64,000 nt of DNA from assembly GCA_027491255.1 (NCBI GenBank), contig JAIXWM010000006.1:62001-126000 (forward strand), written 5' to 3'. Positions within the stretch are counted from its first letter, which is position 1. Each line of letters begins with the position of its first letter. The position numbers and the translations under genes were made by a program. Source of the stretch: Rubrivivax sp. Its GTDB lineage: Bacteria; Pseudomonadota; Gammaproteobacteria; Burkholderiales; Burkholderiaceae_C. Below, piece by piece: positions 47,701-51,638 of the stretch. The notes beneath the pieces were generated by a model, which searched no databases, was not told where the DNA came from, and worked only from the letters and a program-made list of their open reading frames with translations.

Positions 47701-47850
47701 AGCGGCACAGCGGCCCTGGCCGAGCCCGCCAGCAATGCCGGCGGCAGCACCTCGGCAGGCGCCGACACCGCCCAGCGAAAGGCCGTCCGGGCGCCACTTT
47801 CCGACCGCGTGGCTGCCGATGCCGGCGCAACGAAGCGGGTCCGCCGCTGA
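29773..47850 (+). CDS. giant DUF4347 / cadherin-like / VCBS-repeat surface protein (6025 aa)
   Basis: A single uninterrupted 18-kb frame. The N-terminus has no Sec signal; a basic stretch is followed by MALEQRQMFDGAAATA (from residue 34), a variant of the LEPR-x-FDGA motif seen at the start of many large adhesins. DUF4347 spans about 104-250. Residues ~410-2815 are some 16 cadherin-like units ending in ND.P; ~2815-5151 are 17 VCBS-type repeats of about 138 residues. The last 870 residues include a DADIDGIPNRTEG calcium-type segment, a Calx-beta-like domain and a cadherin/dystroglycan-type domain, then a basic tail (TKRVRR). I see no RTX nonapeptides or typical C-terminal type I signal. Probably a calcium-stiffened adhesin or biofilm protein; function is inference. 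Confidence 0.9.
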   Translation: MASADTRWPPGPGPAGSDPPRTRRKLARSGPRPMALEQRQMFDGAAATAAVDDLNAAGGHPQTDAARLTGQAPPAAWGPAVAAAPGRDAWADTGKAGTGAGARELVFVDAAVANPAQWQARLRDGVELVVLDASEDPWAQMGAAVSRHSELQAVHLLAHGAPGQLLLTAAHGLADALASPAADAALASWAAHLAADADILVYGCSSGAGDGGRQLVERIARLTQADVAASADATGSAAMGGNWVLEYRSGPVEAAPAFAAAWLAQEAPLLGVPTVSTAVAALELIEPSTLNAAGASTVTLSGWTIAHDGDAAAQLNVDVTLNDPAVGTLADPGGITTGLVTALPEGLRFTGTAEAAQAWLNQLRLDAADIERGNTAASTWLSVRVSDAQNPTLASTATLKLTVTPSNDPVRVDDAQVRVTEGASSTVIGAGALRAVDPEVTAGSQSPAQIVYRLGSVPLQGYVTLAGERIGLNSTFTHEQVVAGSLAYVHTAGGGADQNAADRFELLVNDGATPLAQSDTAVVSIAITPVNQAPTVRGSATFYEGQPYTALSGGVPQSVIGLSIAADGGADPGDDTLDLRITRLPQNGWLHFKGTARIDGVATAIDRALSLIDLEGTGFVIAYADRGGLRYQHDGIDRDSAARNDSFDVTVTDGGGGTANRLSASATVVIDVRPLNDDPVFDPASTRTAVVTVNGPNRVLDGGGDDYRVTLDTSMLRVTDVDSGASSLSFVITRLPQDGSLLLDNAALGQGASFTMSDLAAGRVQYVQTAVNSGGANPVDDFEFQVRDGAMSLRWDHTGEDYPRAGGVYTGPNPADPLRTFTFQLNLAETSAGDGGSGSTGATPIPVSTLQTRHVGLPPSGPAVSSLVEGGSVTISASVLSYASGTLTPDQIVYTVAGFSGAASGLNGTLRKDGVALGILDSFTQADVNAGRLRFVHDGSEVFTSSISFYVSATGASGVAQAALDIHATPVNDAPTAFGAPGTPLPEGGTVTITSERLKLSDVDDAKSEPYLENDPAVADNYRVNDALDNGVFGADPLRWRVVALPGAGRLQVDALGAGQWTDVSPGDISSQTLYAADLLQSGRVRYVHDGLETRNDSFQVVARDRWGSESAATAVWLAMTNVNDAPEIAARPTLVDPVANGRAPNLAGGAAANEPLTVIQEGSVTRLTAAMLQAWDPDSTAQQVQYRITSAPAAGRLAFSANGSTFTTIGLGSSFSQQQVQDGQIYYLHEGTEPAGSTYPGTLDDRFVFTLADGNQEQTGNEFWIYVQPTNDAPTVSAPAGPVHIDSAIPALNPVPGFSVGDPDLANGVQVGERDFLQVTVRLQSAAGEAPTSYAAGFGGGGVRIGFATPSDTSGDWAVVRGGVNDTLQVQGSRGQLNEALAGLTVTFERDLDAAWTLQVIADDRLRGPGGELLNTGPDANGGRSNQPATSTGAPTAVPTTAFDWAAGVPVPAAHPNIGTASVVLRASSTNDAATLSGPALAAVTEDVRSRVSGLFTVADAESTAFDLPVSVTLTVGSGTLDLGAPGTQTTLTPAGGRAVTLGGDASSRVTLTGRASDIQALLNGRHAALTADDAGGGLHYTGVADLNHDLNGTDPGDVTLTLTLDDAGARIGGDIGAGSVAVQPAPWRVGLDIAAVNDAPGVLAPTTTATAVDAAVTSLRGFVLTDADAADGRASGESAGPMQMLVRVVDATGQPLPASFYVDADLRLSSSAAAHGASIDAALDGTGRALALRGTLAQLQGFLDGLELRVGRPDGVNFASAYRVELVVDDRLRDAAGALIGGADGGVANQPGMQPVPLSDGFDPYASTTVAFGVYNVASQSRPLAIVPYNDPGRITAVPVRVAEGTGTLRLDATQGALAIDDPDDHGAATLSVTVTLSAGTIVAVGGSGGSVSGLGSASISISGATEAELNQRLRALTLVWPDPDGAADATDFNGVLTVTVTYLDAGSTGARLPSLPVEARSADADPGAARHVDDSGSALETTRRFTITVEPLNDTPTRVGTGLVTLPAVTEDSPADTLPGARVDTLFGDSFADARDAVPGGSGAHTLAGVAITGNLSTAAQGRWQWSSDGSAWTDLPSVAAGNALLLAASDRLRFVPATDFHGTPGNLSLRAVDSSGGAVVTGARADLSDDLNRSGGSTRYADSRQALTLGTTVIGVNDRPAARSAALAPTAEDEAAPPGAQVAELDFGFDDGRDDRAAVPGGGNAASAWGGLAIVGNAADAQGQGVWQYAAAGGWVTIGSGAEAPADASAILLPQDARVRFLPSAANFNGQPGALTVRLADSTVAFGTAVDLRSAVGVQGTWSAPVELGTSVQARNDAPVLAGRATSPVAAENTQTGTGVSVAPVRLLAGAGTSDVDLGSTPGLSTLVFGAGRLTVALGDGRAGDVLQVGIPLPAGVAASGGAGAAPLVLNLDADTTLAEVDALLAALEYTHTGDDPGALGTRLTRTYTVSIDDGDNVQPGGSAGGPAGRAATALQGVVTLVPANDAPALDLDPVSPGTGTTLGWTEAAGTPHAPVAVAPQATLSDVDNTLHSALRLRFEGLRDGDAERLLANGVSLPLATDASVDADEFRLLYDSKSATLTVLSRQGGTASTAAFQAWLRELRYVNDSDRPTAGTRQIVATLTDAGLDESGPVAAAATSAAARAMIDVVPANDPATLVLAARGAFGENALNAAGLPLDSALSVLDPDSDDFGGGSLRISGLVGGQDRIGLPETADGAGGPVRVQAGSIEVRAGDGWRTVGRLSGGDGRDLVVDFTAAAQRADVEQVLRELRLRNSADDPVTSRTLTWTLDDGDGGAPRSSTMEISISAENDPPGLVPGEGDRDAATLDEAHAGLATSGTLTVVDPDAADTVSVVLAGVDIQGPAGVVLPTTAQALAMLSLSGQTANAADPGAGARIGWSFDSGGHAFDDLGTGQSLVLRYTLRATDSSADAASVTRALTVTIRGSNDAPILGAASPADARGAVTEDATAGVPAALRAGGLLSHADVDAGDSSRATVQSLGAAGFGGAVVDAALAQGLESALTLTGPGAATAARGGTLQWAFALDNALAQGLGAGESVLARYRVAVTDDSGAANAQATQDIEVRLDGTNDRPVIDAVDVSGAVVEGSGDATLRDAGTLTFTDADTRDLARVSAALQGVTRSSGGGVDAGLRAALESALTLAGAGVEAGARAGTVSWSFALADALVQGLAAGETLTATWRVSVTDDSGAADASASQDVTLTISGSNDAPTAVAVDAEGSVIEDVNSGTPARLRDSGTLTFADADAGDTVRATARLQAVTPRGGAVLDAALREALAGALVLSGDGVAAGAAAGTLRWDFALDSELAQTLAAGQSIEAVWRVSLQDTSGGETAQDVRVLITGANDAPTLQVAAPPSWIEAADAGAQTLSHAGSIGVGDVDAGDSVTLVGTYAGDIAWSGGTLTASQIAALTQGVFGIEAASSSAPGTARWTYRADGVDLDFLGAGERITFGYDIQARDSSGATSTQHLRLVIEGRNDAPLVTAADLLGDLSAAAAGGTPALLRDAGSLAFRDADANDLVRASVRHVGVSGEGGARVDAALVQALGQALTLTGEGVGSGAASGSVNWAFALDPALVRPLGAGQSLTATWRIELVDDSAASDAITARDVVVTLRGANDTPTISADAPAAFVEARDARSQTLAQSGALRLDDPDEGQALQLRVAYNDDIAWSRAGATLDASRVAALTQSALTLAADSVRGPGTVRWDYLAPGLDLDFLAAGETVSFSFTVTATDAAGAGASQRLAFSVVGTAETPALEDVDLSGAVTEDRTTGVPPALRDAGAVGFSGMDPAAPSPATVTFLGATAVGGAAVDASLVAALPSALQVGTAVVDPATRVGLIPWSFGLDNALAQGLRAGETVQARWRIALTDDPSLTQDVTVTVQGANDVPSVSAAPPATSVGEDAPADASHLGAEGALTFADADRGERVRVSAALQGVAGSDGVVIGAALTDALAGALTLSGPGTVTAAAEGLVNWRFALDPAQVQFLSAGQSLTATWRLQFSDESGSTSATSFRDVVIEITGANDALTLTPIDASGTVSEDGAVGTPSRLRDSGTISFTDPDAGDRVRASLALHEIRRAGGAAADAALDTALAQALRLSGAGTGEGTSVGTLAWHFELDPALAQSLAAGQSVSVTWRVSFSDGSGQLQGTRTQDITVTLEGAADAPAIGAADTSGSVTEDATSGTPARLRDSGTVAFAAVDATQRVRAQVALLGSSTSGGAGISAELAQALAAALTLSGDGAAAAVAAGTLRWDFALDDALAQYLDAGQTVSATWRIVLGDEAGAGGPTAARDVTVTLHGANDAPALTVVDAEGEVREDLVSGDPARLRDRGALYFADPDAADRVYVMPPKSLRFVGAGGVNLESVAGLALKNALAGALTLTGAGTGSTPAAAAGSVEWSFALDNTLVQFMSGGQSVTTTWRVGFSDDPSSLEPASFQDVVVTVRGANDAPQVTPLKVTAQLGEDDGTGVPLRLVDTGSITFTDADADQSVRASVGLVDVSISGTTAVSPALRSALAGALEIAGPAAATAARAGTLAWTFGLDASLVQALAPGQQLQAVWRVSLTDDSGDADATTTQDIVITIDGANDAPVLTVVDVAGSVTEDLTAPGSDQLRDQGSLCYADDDAGSRVQADVSFVAAQPDGGAVIDDALRQALAGALRLTGGGASAAALTWDFALDNALVQHLGQGQSVIASWRLTVGDGAGPATSTQDIVVTIHGANDGVQARPGDATGSVNQGQVDPASGRLRDQGALAYADGDSSDRVRVEAFALSSVQASAGVDLDATAGKALREALAAALEFGTPADGTLPWTFALDNRLARFLGAGEVVTATWRVGLGDGSGDNAATAYQDVVVTISGANDAPEVETARSAVGLSEDGMPDAQGRLFESGSIGFTDADAGDLVRASVGAPALARAAGTPEDAALDAALAQALTLSGAGAAAAAPGGTLNWSFALDAALAQSLSAGQSVSATWRIAFTDDSGSPESTRFQDLTITLNGANDAPVFTTPTPTGRVVEDSGGAAPLRDGGTVGFADADAGQRVRASVELLGVQGGGVAGVAGAALRAALDQALSLSGAGATHAANAGTLRWDFALDNALVQHLGQEQSVVATWRLTLSDDSGSARSTTTRDLAITIVGANDTPVAQDDAFSPALGGLVEGALVDASDSDIDADALRVASVNGKPFDTLAASNDPNRPAESGWREVDLGHGTLFLRADGQSAYAHAGRAFVVAPQPGSGTLELRQGDGSWKAVAAPTRVTLQALQAGALRYTPGPQEAGQPAATVAEVTEIDWRSDSFEYTVSDGRVASQPARVGYTVGAGADQFGAPLASGPDADIDGIPNRTEGVLASRVSGEEQGLQARAYTLLPAQLEAAGTGQALNLRLQAGLAGDLNADGRPDAAQSAVVTFAWTSHAAFTRANTDPSTLEGTQSIVTLVAEAKGAGTGQALESVQVGDVQVRAMSEAQAADFENRFHFGPAWSPLSFTARLGADAETLDVDIDPTREGVQWRFTIDISRSGESERSYHGFVKWVDAATIEHYRESGMPLRDLEGRTIDQPGWIDFTRRTPDGDGALLTRTADGRLLLDVVITDNRFGDSDTAAGRLADPLLPVFVNERDDRRPLTVSSPQVNEASPWSCFEIRGAAGQIVTLSLADGSARGDAVDYDGGVEVSADGGLTWSRLAQGAEVRLSPGGVLLARTALVDDTLNEGAQTFRLVARTTGGLVAEGVTTLRDDGAGLIFRNDGSVDPAGRTTDDRPAAPAPASSRLAGATGAALPLGTSAPWPEASAAAGGALSPFDSALTVLRPSTLGLPERAAWADTFTSRTGFQGVVIESTRAGLSLYRPIADQFFPSNRTVTFTVPADTFAHTSAEAVLRLEARLSDGRALPAWVVFDARTGTFRVTPPAGYAGDLDIRITARDQTGREAATVFKVKVTSGVMVNPGRPGLSDQLGAAGAGGAGGLRPLGSGTAALAEPASNAGGSTSAGADTAQRKAVRAPLSDRVAADAGATKRVRR
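30996..38216 (+). repeat. cadherin-like/CSPG-type repeats within the giant gene
   Basis: About 16 diverged beta-sandwich units of 400-580 bp, each ending in a calcium-type ND.P segment. Boundaries are near 30996, 31375, 31800, 32690, 33140, 33590, 34180, 34690, 35270, 35760, 36250, 36725, 37240, 37740 and 38216. Several contain the CSPG pattern in which a strand ends YVHDG or YVHTA. The units are too diverged to recombine readily. Confidence 0.7.
38216..45225 (+). repeat. 17 VCBS-type repeats of ~414 bp within the giant gene
   Basis: Units of about 138 residues with boundaries at the ND.P motif near 38216, 38630, 39050, 39465, 39870, 40260, 40680, 41080, 41480, 41895, 42310, 42725, 43165, 43580, 43980, 44395, 44810 and 45225. 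Most share LRDSGTLTFADADAGD, then W.FALDNALVQ.L..GQS, then WR..LTDDSG. Units from 39870 and 40680 are a second type (YAGDIAWSGGTLTASQIAAL then LDFLGAGE). Period is very regular, but DNA identity is not extreme. Confidence 0.85.
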
Positions 47851-47881
47851 GCGCCGCCATGCCCCGACTCGCGGCGTGACG

Positions 47882-49279
47882 ATGGACGAGGATGTCGACC
47901 CGGTCACCGCCCTGCTGGGCCTGTGCCGGCAGGCGCGCGAGGCCCGCAGCCAGGCCGAGCTCGCCTTCCTGCTCGTCAATGGCAGCGTCGCGCTGACCCC
48001 CTATCGTCAGGCGGCGCTGTGGTGGGCCGAAGGCGGCGTGAAGACGCTGTCCGGCCTCGTCCAGCCCGAGGTCAACGCGCCCTACGCGCAATGGGTCTCG
48101 GCGCTCGCGCGCCATTGCAGCCGTGCCGACGCCGCCCGGCAGGCGCCCGGGACGGCGGCGGGGGTGGCCGGGCCACGGGCGCTGGCTGCGCACGACCTGC
48201 CGCCGGAACTGGCTGCGCCGTGGGGGCAGTGGTGGCCGGCGCACGCCCTGTGGATCGCGCTGCCGGTGGGCACCACCGTGGACCCTGCGGGCGCGGGCGG
48301 CCTGCTGCTGACGCGCGACGAGCCCTTCACGCCGCGCGACGCGGCACTGTGGCGGGAGTGGGCGGGCGCCTGGTGGCACGCGCGCGAAGCCCTGCGCCAC
48401 GCCAGCCCGCAGCGCCGCTGGCGGCTTTGGGGACGCGAGACCGCCGGCGCGCTGCCCGTCCGGCGGCGCGGCTGGCGCCACCCCGCGCTGTGGGGAGCCG
48501 CGGCCATGGCCGTGGCGGCGCTGTGGCCGGTGCGGCTGTCGGTGCTGGCGCCGGGCGAGCTCGTGCCGCGCCAGCCCACGGTCGTGCGCGCGCCGGTGGA
48601 TGGCGTCATCGACGTCTTCCACGTGCAGCCGAACCAGCTCGTCAGGAAGGGCGCGCCGCTGTTCGGCTTCGACGAGGCCGTGATCCAGAGCCGGCTCGAC
48701 GTGGCGCAGCAGGCCCTGGCCACGGCCACGACCGAGCTGCGCCAGACCACCCAGCAGGCGCTCGGCGATGCGCGCGTGCGGCCGCAGCTCGCGCTGCTCG
48801 GCGGCCGCATCGAGGAGCGGCGCGCCGAGGTCGCCGCGCTGCGCCGGCAGCTCGAGCGCTCGCGCGTCCTCGCGCCCCAGGACGGGGTCGTGCTGCTGGA
48901 CGATGCGACGGAGTGGATCGGGCGGCCGATCACGCTGGGCGAGCGCGTCCTGCGCATCGCACGCACCGACGACGTCGAGATCGAGGCCTGGCTGCCGATC
49001 GCCGACGCGATCGCGCTGGAGCCCGGCGCGCCGGTGCTGCTTTACCTGAACGCCAGCCCGCTCGCGCCGGTGGCAGCGCGGCTGCGTCTGGTCGCCCACG
49101 AGGCCGCGCAGCGCCCGGACGGCAGCTACGCCTACCGGGTGCGCGCCACGCTCGAGGCGCCGACGGCGCACCGCGTGGGCCTGAAGGGCACGACCAAGCT
49201 GCAAGGCGACCGCGTGCCGGCCATCTACTGGGCGCTGCGCCGGCCGCTGGCCACGCTGCGCTCGACGCTCGGCTGGTGA
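47882..49279 (+). CDS. HlyD-family inner-membrane adaptor with GAF-like N-terminal domain (465 aa)
   Basis: Residues 1 to about 180 resemble a GAF-type sensory domain (LAFLLVNGSVALTPYRQAAL), followed by one membrane helix (HPALWGAAAMAVAALWPVRL, about 199-220). After the helix come a lipoyl half (APVDGVIDVFHVQPNQLVRK), a coiled-coil hairpin (about 260-320), the second lipoyl half (RVLAPQDGVVLLDDATEWIG) and a beta-barrel. The large domain before the helix, on the cytoplasmic side, is unusual for HlyD and could sense a ligand. It starts 31 bp after the giant gene; an in-frame GTG at 47876 is an alternative start. Partners are probably the TolC-like channel and the M50 hybrid. Confidence 0.85.
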   Translation: MDEDVDPVTALLGLCRQAREARSQAELAFLLVNGSVALTPYRQAALWWAEGGVKTLSGLVQPEVNAPYAQWVSALARHCSRADAARQAPGTAAGVAGPRALAAHDLPPELAAPWGQWWPAHALWIALPVGTTVDPAGAGGLLLTRDEPFTPRDAALWREWAGAWWHAREALRHASPQRRWRLWGRETAGALPVRRRGWRHPALWGAAAMAVAALWPVRLSVLAPGELVPRQPTVVRAPVDGVIDVFHVQPNQLVRKGAPLFGFDEAVIQSRLDVAQQALATATTELRQTTQQALGDARVRPQLALLGGRIEERRAEVAALRRQLERSRVLAPQDGVVLLDDATEWIGRPITLGERVLRIARTDDVEIEAWLPIADAIALEPGAPVLLYLNASPLAPVAARLRLVAHEAAQRPDGSYAYRVRATLEAPTAHRVGLKGTTKLQGDRVPAIYWALRRPLATLRSTLGW

Positions 49280-49334
49280 GGCGCAGCCGCGTGCCTGGCG
49301 CCCGCCACCCGGGTTTGCGCGACGACGTCCGCCT

Positions 49335-51488
49335 GTGAACGCCGCCGTCGCGCCCCGCACCGCCAACGGCCCGGCGCTGCCGCCGCTGCGGGAGGAGCTC
49401 GACCTGCTGGCCGGCCCGGTGCTGCCCGACGGCCAGCCCAGCTGGACGCTGCACGACCCGGCCCGCAACCTGTTCTTCCGCATCGACTGGCCCACCTTCG
49501 AAATCCTGCGCCAATGGCGTCTGGGCGATGCGCAAACCATTGCCGACGCGGTCTCGCAGGCGACGACACTGGAGTTGGAGCCCGACGACGTGCGCGCGGT
49601 CGCGGACTTCCTCGTCCAGCACCAGTTGCTGCAGCCCACCGGTACCGGTCAGGCCGCGAAGCTGGCCGAGCGCCTGGCCCGGCTGCAGGGCACGCCGTGG
49701 ACGTGGCTGTTGCACCACTACCTGTTCTTCCGCGTGCCGCTGGTGCGCCCCGATGCCTGGCTCGAGCGCTGGCAGAGCGTGGCCGCCCGGTTCGCCACAC
49801 CGGCCTTTGCAGCAGCCACGCTGCTGGCGTTCGGGTTCGGTCTGCTGCAGGTGGCGCGCCAGTGGGACAGCTTCGTCGCGCAGCTGGTGGACACCTTCAG
49901 CCTCGAGGGACTGGCCGCCTATGCGCTCGCGCTGGTGGGGGTGAAGGTGCTGCACGAACTGGGCCACGCCTTCACGGCCAAGCGCCTGGGCTGTCGGGTG
50001 CCGACGATGGGCGTGGCCTTCCTCGTGCTGTGGCCCATGGCCTACACCGACACGAACGAAAGCTGGCGCCTGACCGATGCTCGTCAGCGCCTGAGGGTGG
50101 CCGGCGCCGGGATCTTGACCGAGCTTGCGCTTGCTGCCTGGGCCACCGCCGCGTGGGCGCTGCTGCCCGACGGGCCGGCACGCTCGGCCGCCTTCGTTCT
50201 GGCGACGACGAGCTGGGTGGCGACGCTGGCGATCAACGCCAGCCCCTTCATGCGCTTCGACGGCTACTTCATCCTGTCGGACCTGCTGGACATGCCCAAC
50301 CTGCACGAGCGCTGCTTCGCGCTCGCGCGCTGGCAATTGCGCGAGGCGCTGTTTGCGCTCGGCGAGGATCCCCCCGAGCCCGTGCCGCCGCGCCAGGCGC
50401 GCTGGATGGTGGCCTTCGCCTTCGCGACCTGGATCTACCGGCTGGTGCTGTTCGTCGGCATCGCCCTGATGGTGTACCACCTGTTCTTCAAGCTGCTGGG
50501 AGTGTTCCTGTTCGTGGTGGAGATCGCCTGGTTCATCTGGCGGCCGGTGCGCGGCGAGCTGCAGGCCTGGGTGCAGCGCCGGCACCGCATCGCGCAGCGG
50601 GGGCGCACGGGGGTCAGCCTGATGGTGGTCATGGCGCTGGTGGGACTGCTGTTCGTGCCCTGGCCCGGGCGCCTTGGCGCAAGCGCGCTGCTGCGGCCGG
50701 CGGAGGTCTGGCCGGTGCACGCGCCCGCCGGCGCCCGGCTGGACGCCCTGGCCTTCGGCGAAGGCGAGCAGGTGCCCAAGGGCGCCGTGATCGCGCGGCT
50801 GCACGTGCCCGACCTGAACACGCGCCGCCAGGCGCTGAACGCGCGCGTCGAGCAGCTGCGCCAGCAGACGGCCGCTGCGGGCTTCGACGCGCAGACGCGC
50901 CCGCGCATGCTCGTGACACGCGAGACACTGGCCACCGCCCAGGCCGAGCTGGCGAGCGTGGACACCGAGCTCATGAGCTACGCCCCTCGCGCGCCCTTCG
51001 ACGGTCGGTTGCGCGACCTGCACCCGGATCTGCAGACGGGCCAGTGGCTGGCGCCGCGCGAGCGCATCGCGCTGCTGGTGCGTGAGGGCACGCCGTGGGT
51101 GGTGGAAACCTGGCTGGACGAGAACGCGGTGCGCCGCATCGCCCCAGGCGACCGCGCGACCTTCGTCACCGACAGCGGCGCCGGCCCGCTGCTGAAGCTG
51201 CGTGTGCGCGACATCGACGAGGACGCCACCCGCGCCCTGCCCCAGGCGGAGCTGACGGCGCCGGCAGGCGGACACATCCCGGTGCGCGAGCGAGCCGGCC
51301 GGCTCGTGCCCGAGCACGCCGTCTATCGCGTCCGCTTCGAGCTCGAGACGCCAGGGGGCGCCGTGCCTGCGCCGCTGTCCGAGCGGAGCTGGCGCGGCAT
51401 CGTCACCGTCCACGCACGCTCCGAGGCCCCCGTCTGGCGCTACCTGCGGCAGGCGGCGTCCGTGCTGGTGCGGGAACTCGGGTTCTGA
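49335..51488 (+). CDS. PqqD-like / M50 site-2 protease / HlyD adaptor hybrid (717 aa)
   Basis: Three modules. Residues ~20-115 resemble PqqD, a winged-helix fold that binds leader peptides (WTLHDPARNLFFRIDWPTFE, then EPDDVRAVADFLVQHQLLQP). Residues ~150-450 are a polytopic M50 metalloprotease: HELGH at 207-211 and NASPFMRFDGY with Asp309 supply zinc ligands. Residues ~455-700 are a HlyD-like adaptor (VWPVHAPAGARLDALAFGEG, coiled coil, then YAPRAPFDGRLRDLHPDLQT). The start is a GTG at 49335. Last gene of the operon and its only candidate inner-membrane engine; no ATPase motif is present. It could cleave or hold the giant protein, but that is inference. Confidence 0.88.
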   Translation: MNAAVAPRTANGPALPPLREELDLLAGPVLPDGQPSWTLHDPARNLFFRIDWPTFEILRQWRLGDAQTIADAVSQATTLELEPDDVRAVADFLVQHQLLQPTGTGQAAKLAERLARLQGTPWTWLLHHYLFFRVPLVRPDAWLERWQSVAARFATPAFAAATLLAFGFGLLQVARQWDSFVAQLVDTFSLEGLAAYALALVGVKVLHELGHAFTAKRLGCRVPTMGVAFLVLWPMAYTDTNESWRLTDARQRLRVAGAGILTELALAAWATAAWALLPDGPARSAAFVLATTSWVATLAINASPFMRFDGYFILSDLLDMPNLHERCFALARWQLREALFALGEDPPEPVPPRQARWMVAFAFATWIYRLVLFVGIALMVYHLFFKLLGVFLFVVEIAWFIWRPVRGELQAWVQRRHRIAQRGRTGVSLMVVMALVGLLFVPWPGRLGASALLRPAEVWPVHAPAGARLDALAFGEGEQVPKGAVIARLHVPDLNTRRQALNARVEQLRQQTAAAGFDAQTRPRMLVTRETLATAQAELASVDTELMSYAPRAPFDGRLRDLHPDLQTGQWLAPRERIALLVREGTPWVVETWLDENAVRRIAPGDRATFVTDSGAGPLLKLRVRDIDEDATRALPQAELTAPAGGHIPVRERAGRLVPEHAVYRVRFELETPGGAVPAPLSERSWRGIVTVHARSEAPVWRYLRQAASVLVRELGF

Positions 51489-51581
51489 GCGCCCGCCGCC
51501 GCAAGGGCCGCCCCCGAATCACCGTGCGAGGCGCCGACGCTGCGGCACGCGCAGGAGACCGACATCGCGGGATGGACACAC

Positions 51582-51610
51582 TTGCCCGCGTCGTCGAGTG
51601 GTACTAGGAT
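51582..51610 (+). promoter_or_regulatory. candidate sigma-70 promoter for the aromatic operon
   Basis: TTGCCC (51582-51587) and TAGGAT (51605-51610) are separated by exactly 17 bp, placing transcription start near 51617, about 22 bp before the ATG. A GGCGGAG ribosome site lies in between. This begins the Gfo/Idh-Bug-Rieske-aldolase gene run. Confidence 0.55.
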
Positions 51611-51638
51611 TAGATGAATAACCAAGCGGCGGAGTGGG

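Noticed and set aside
47882..51488. Complete classical type I secretion system
   Set aside because: Channel and adaptors are present, but there is no ABC ATPase with Walker motifs, and the M50-HlyD hybrid has no nucleotide-binding site.
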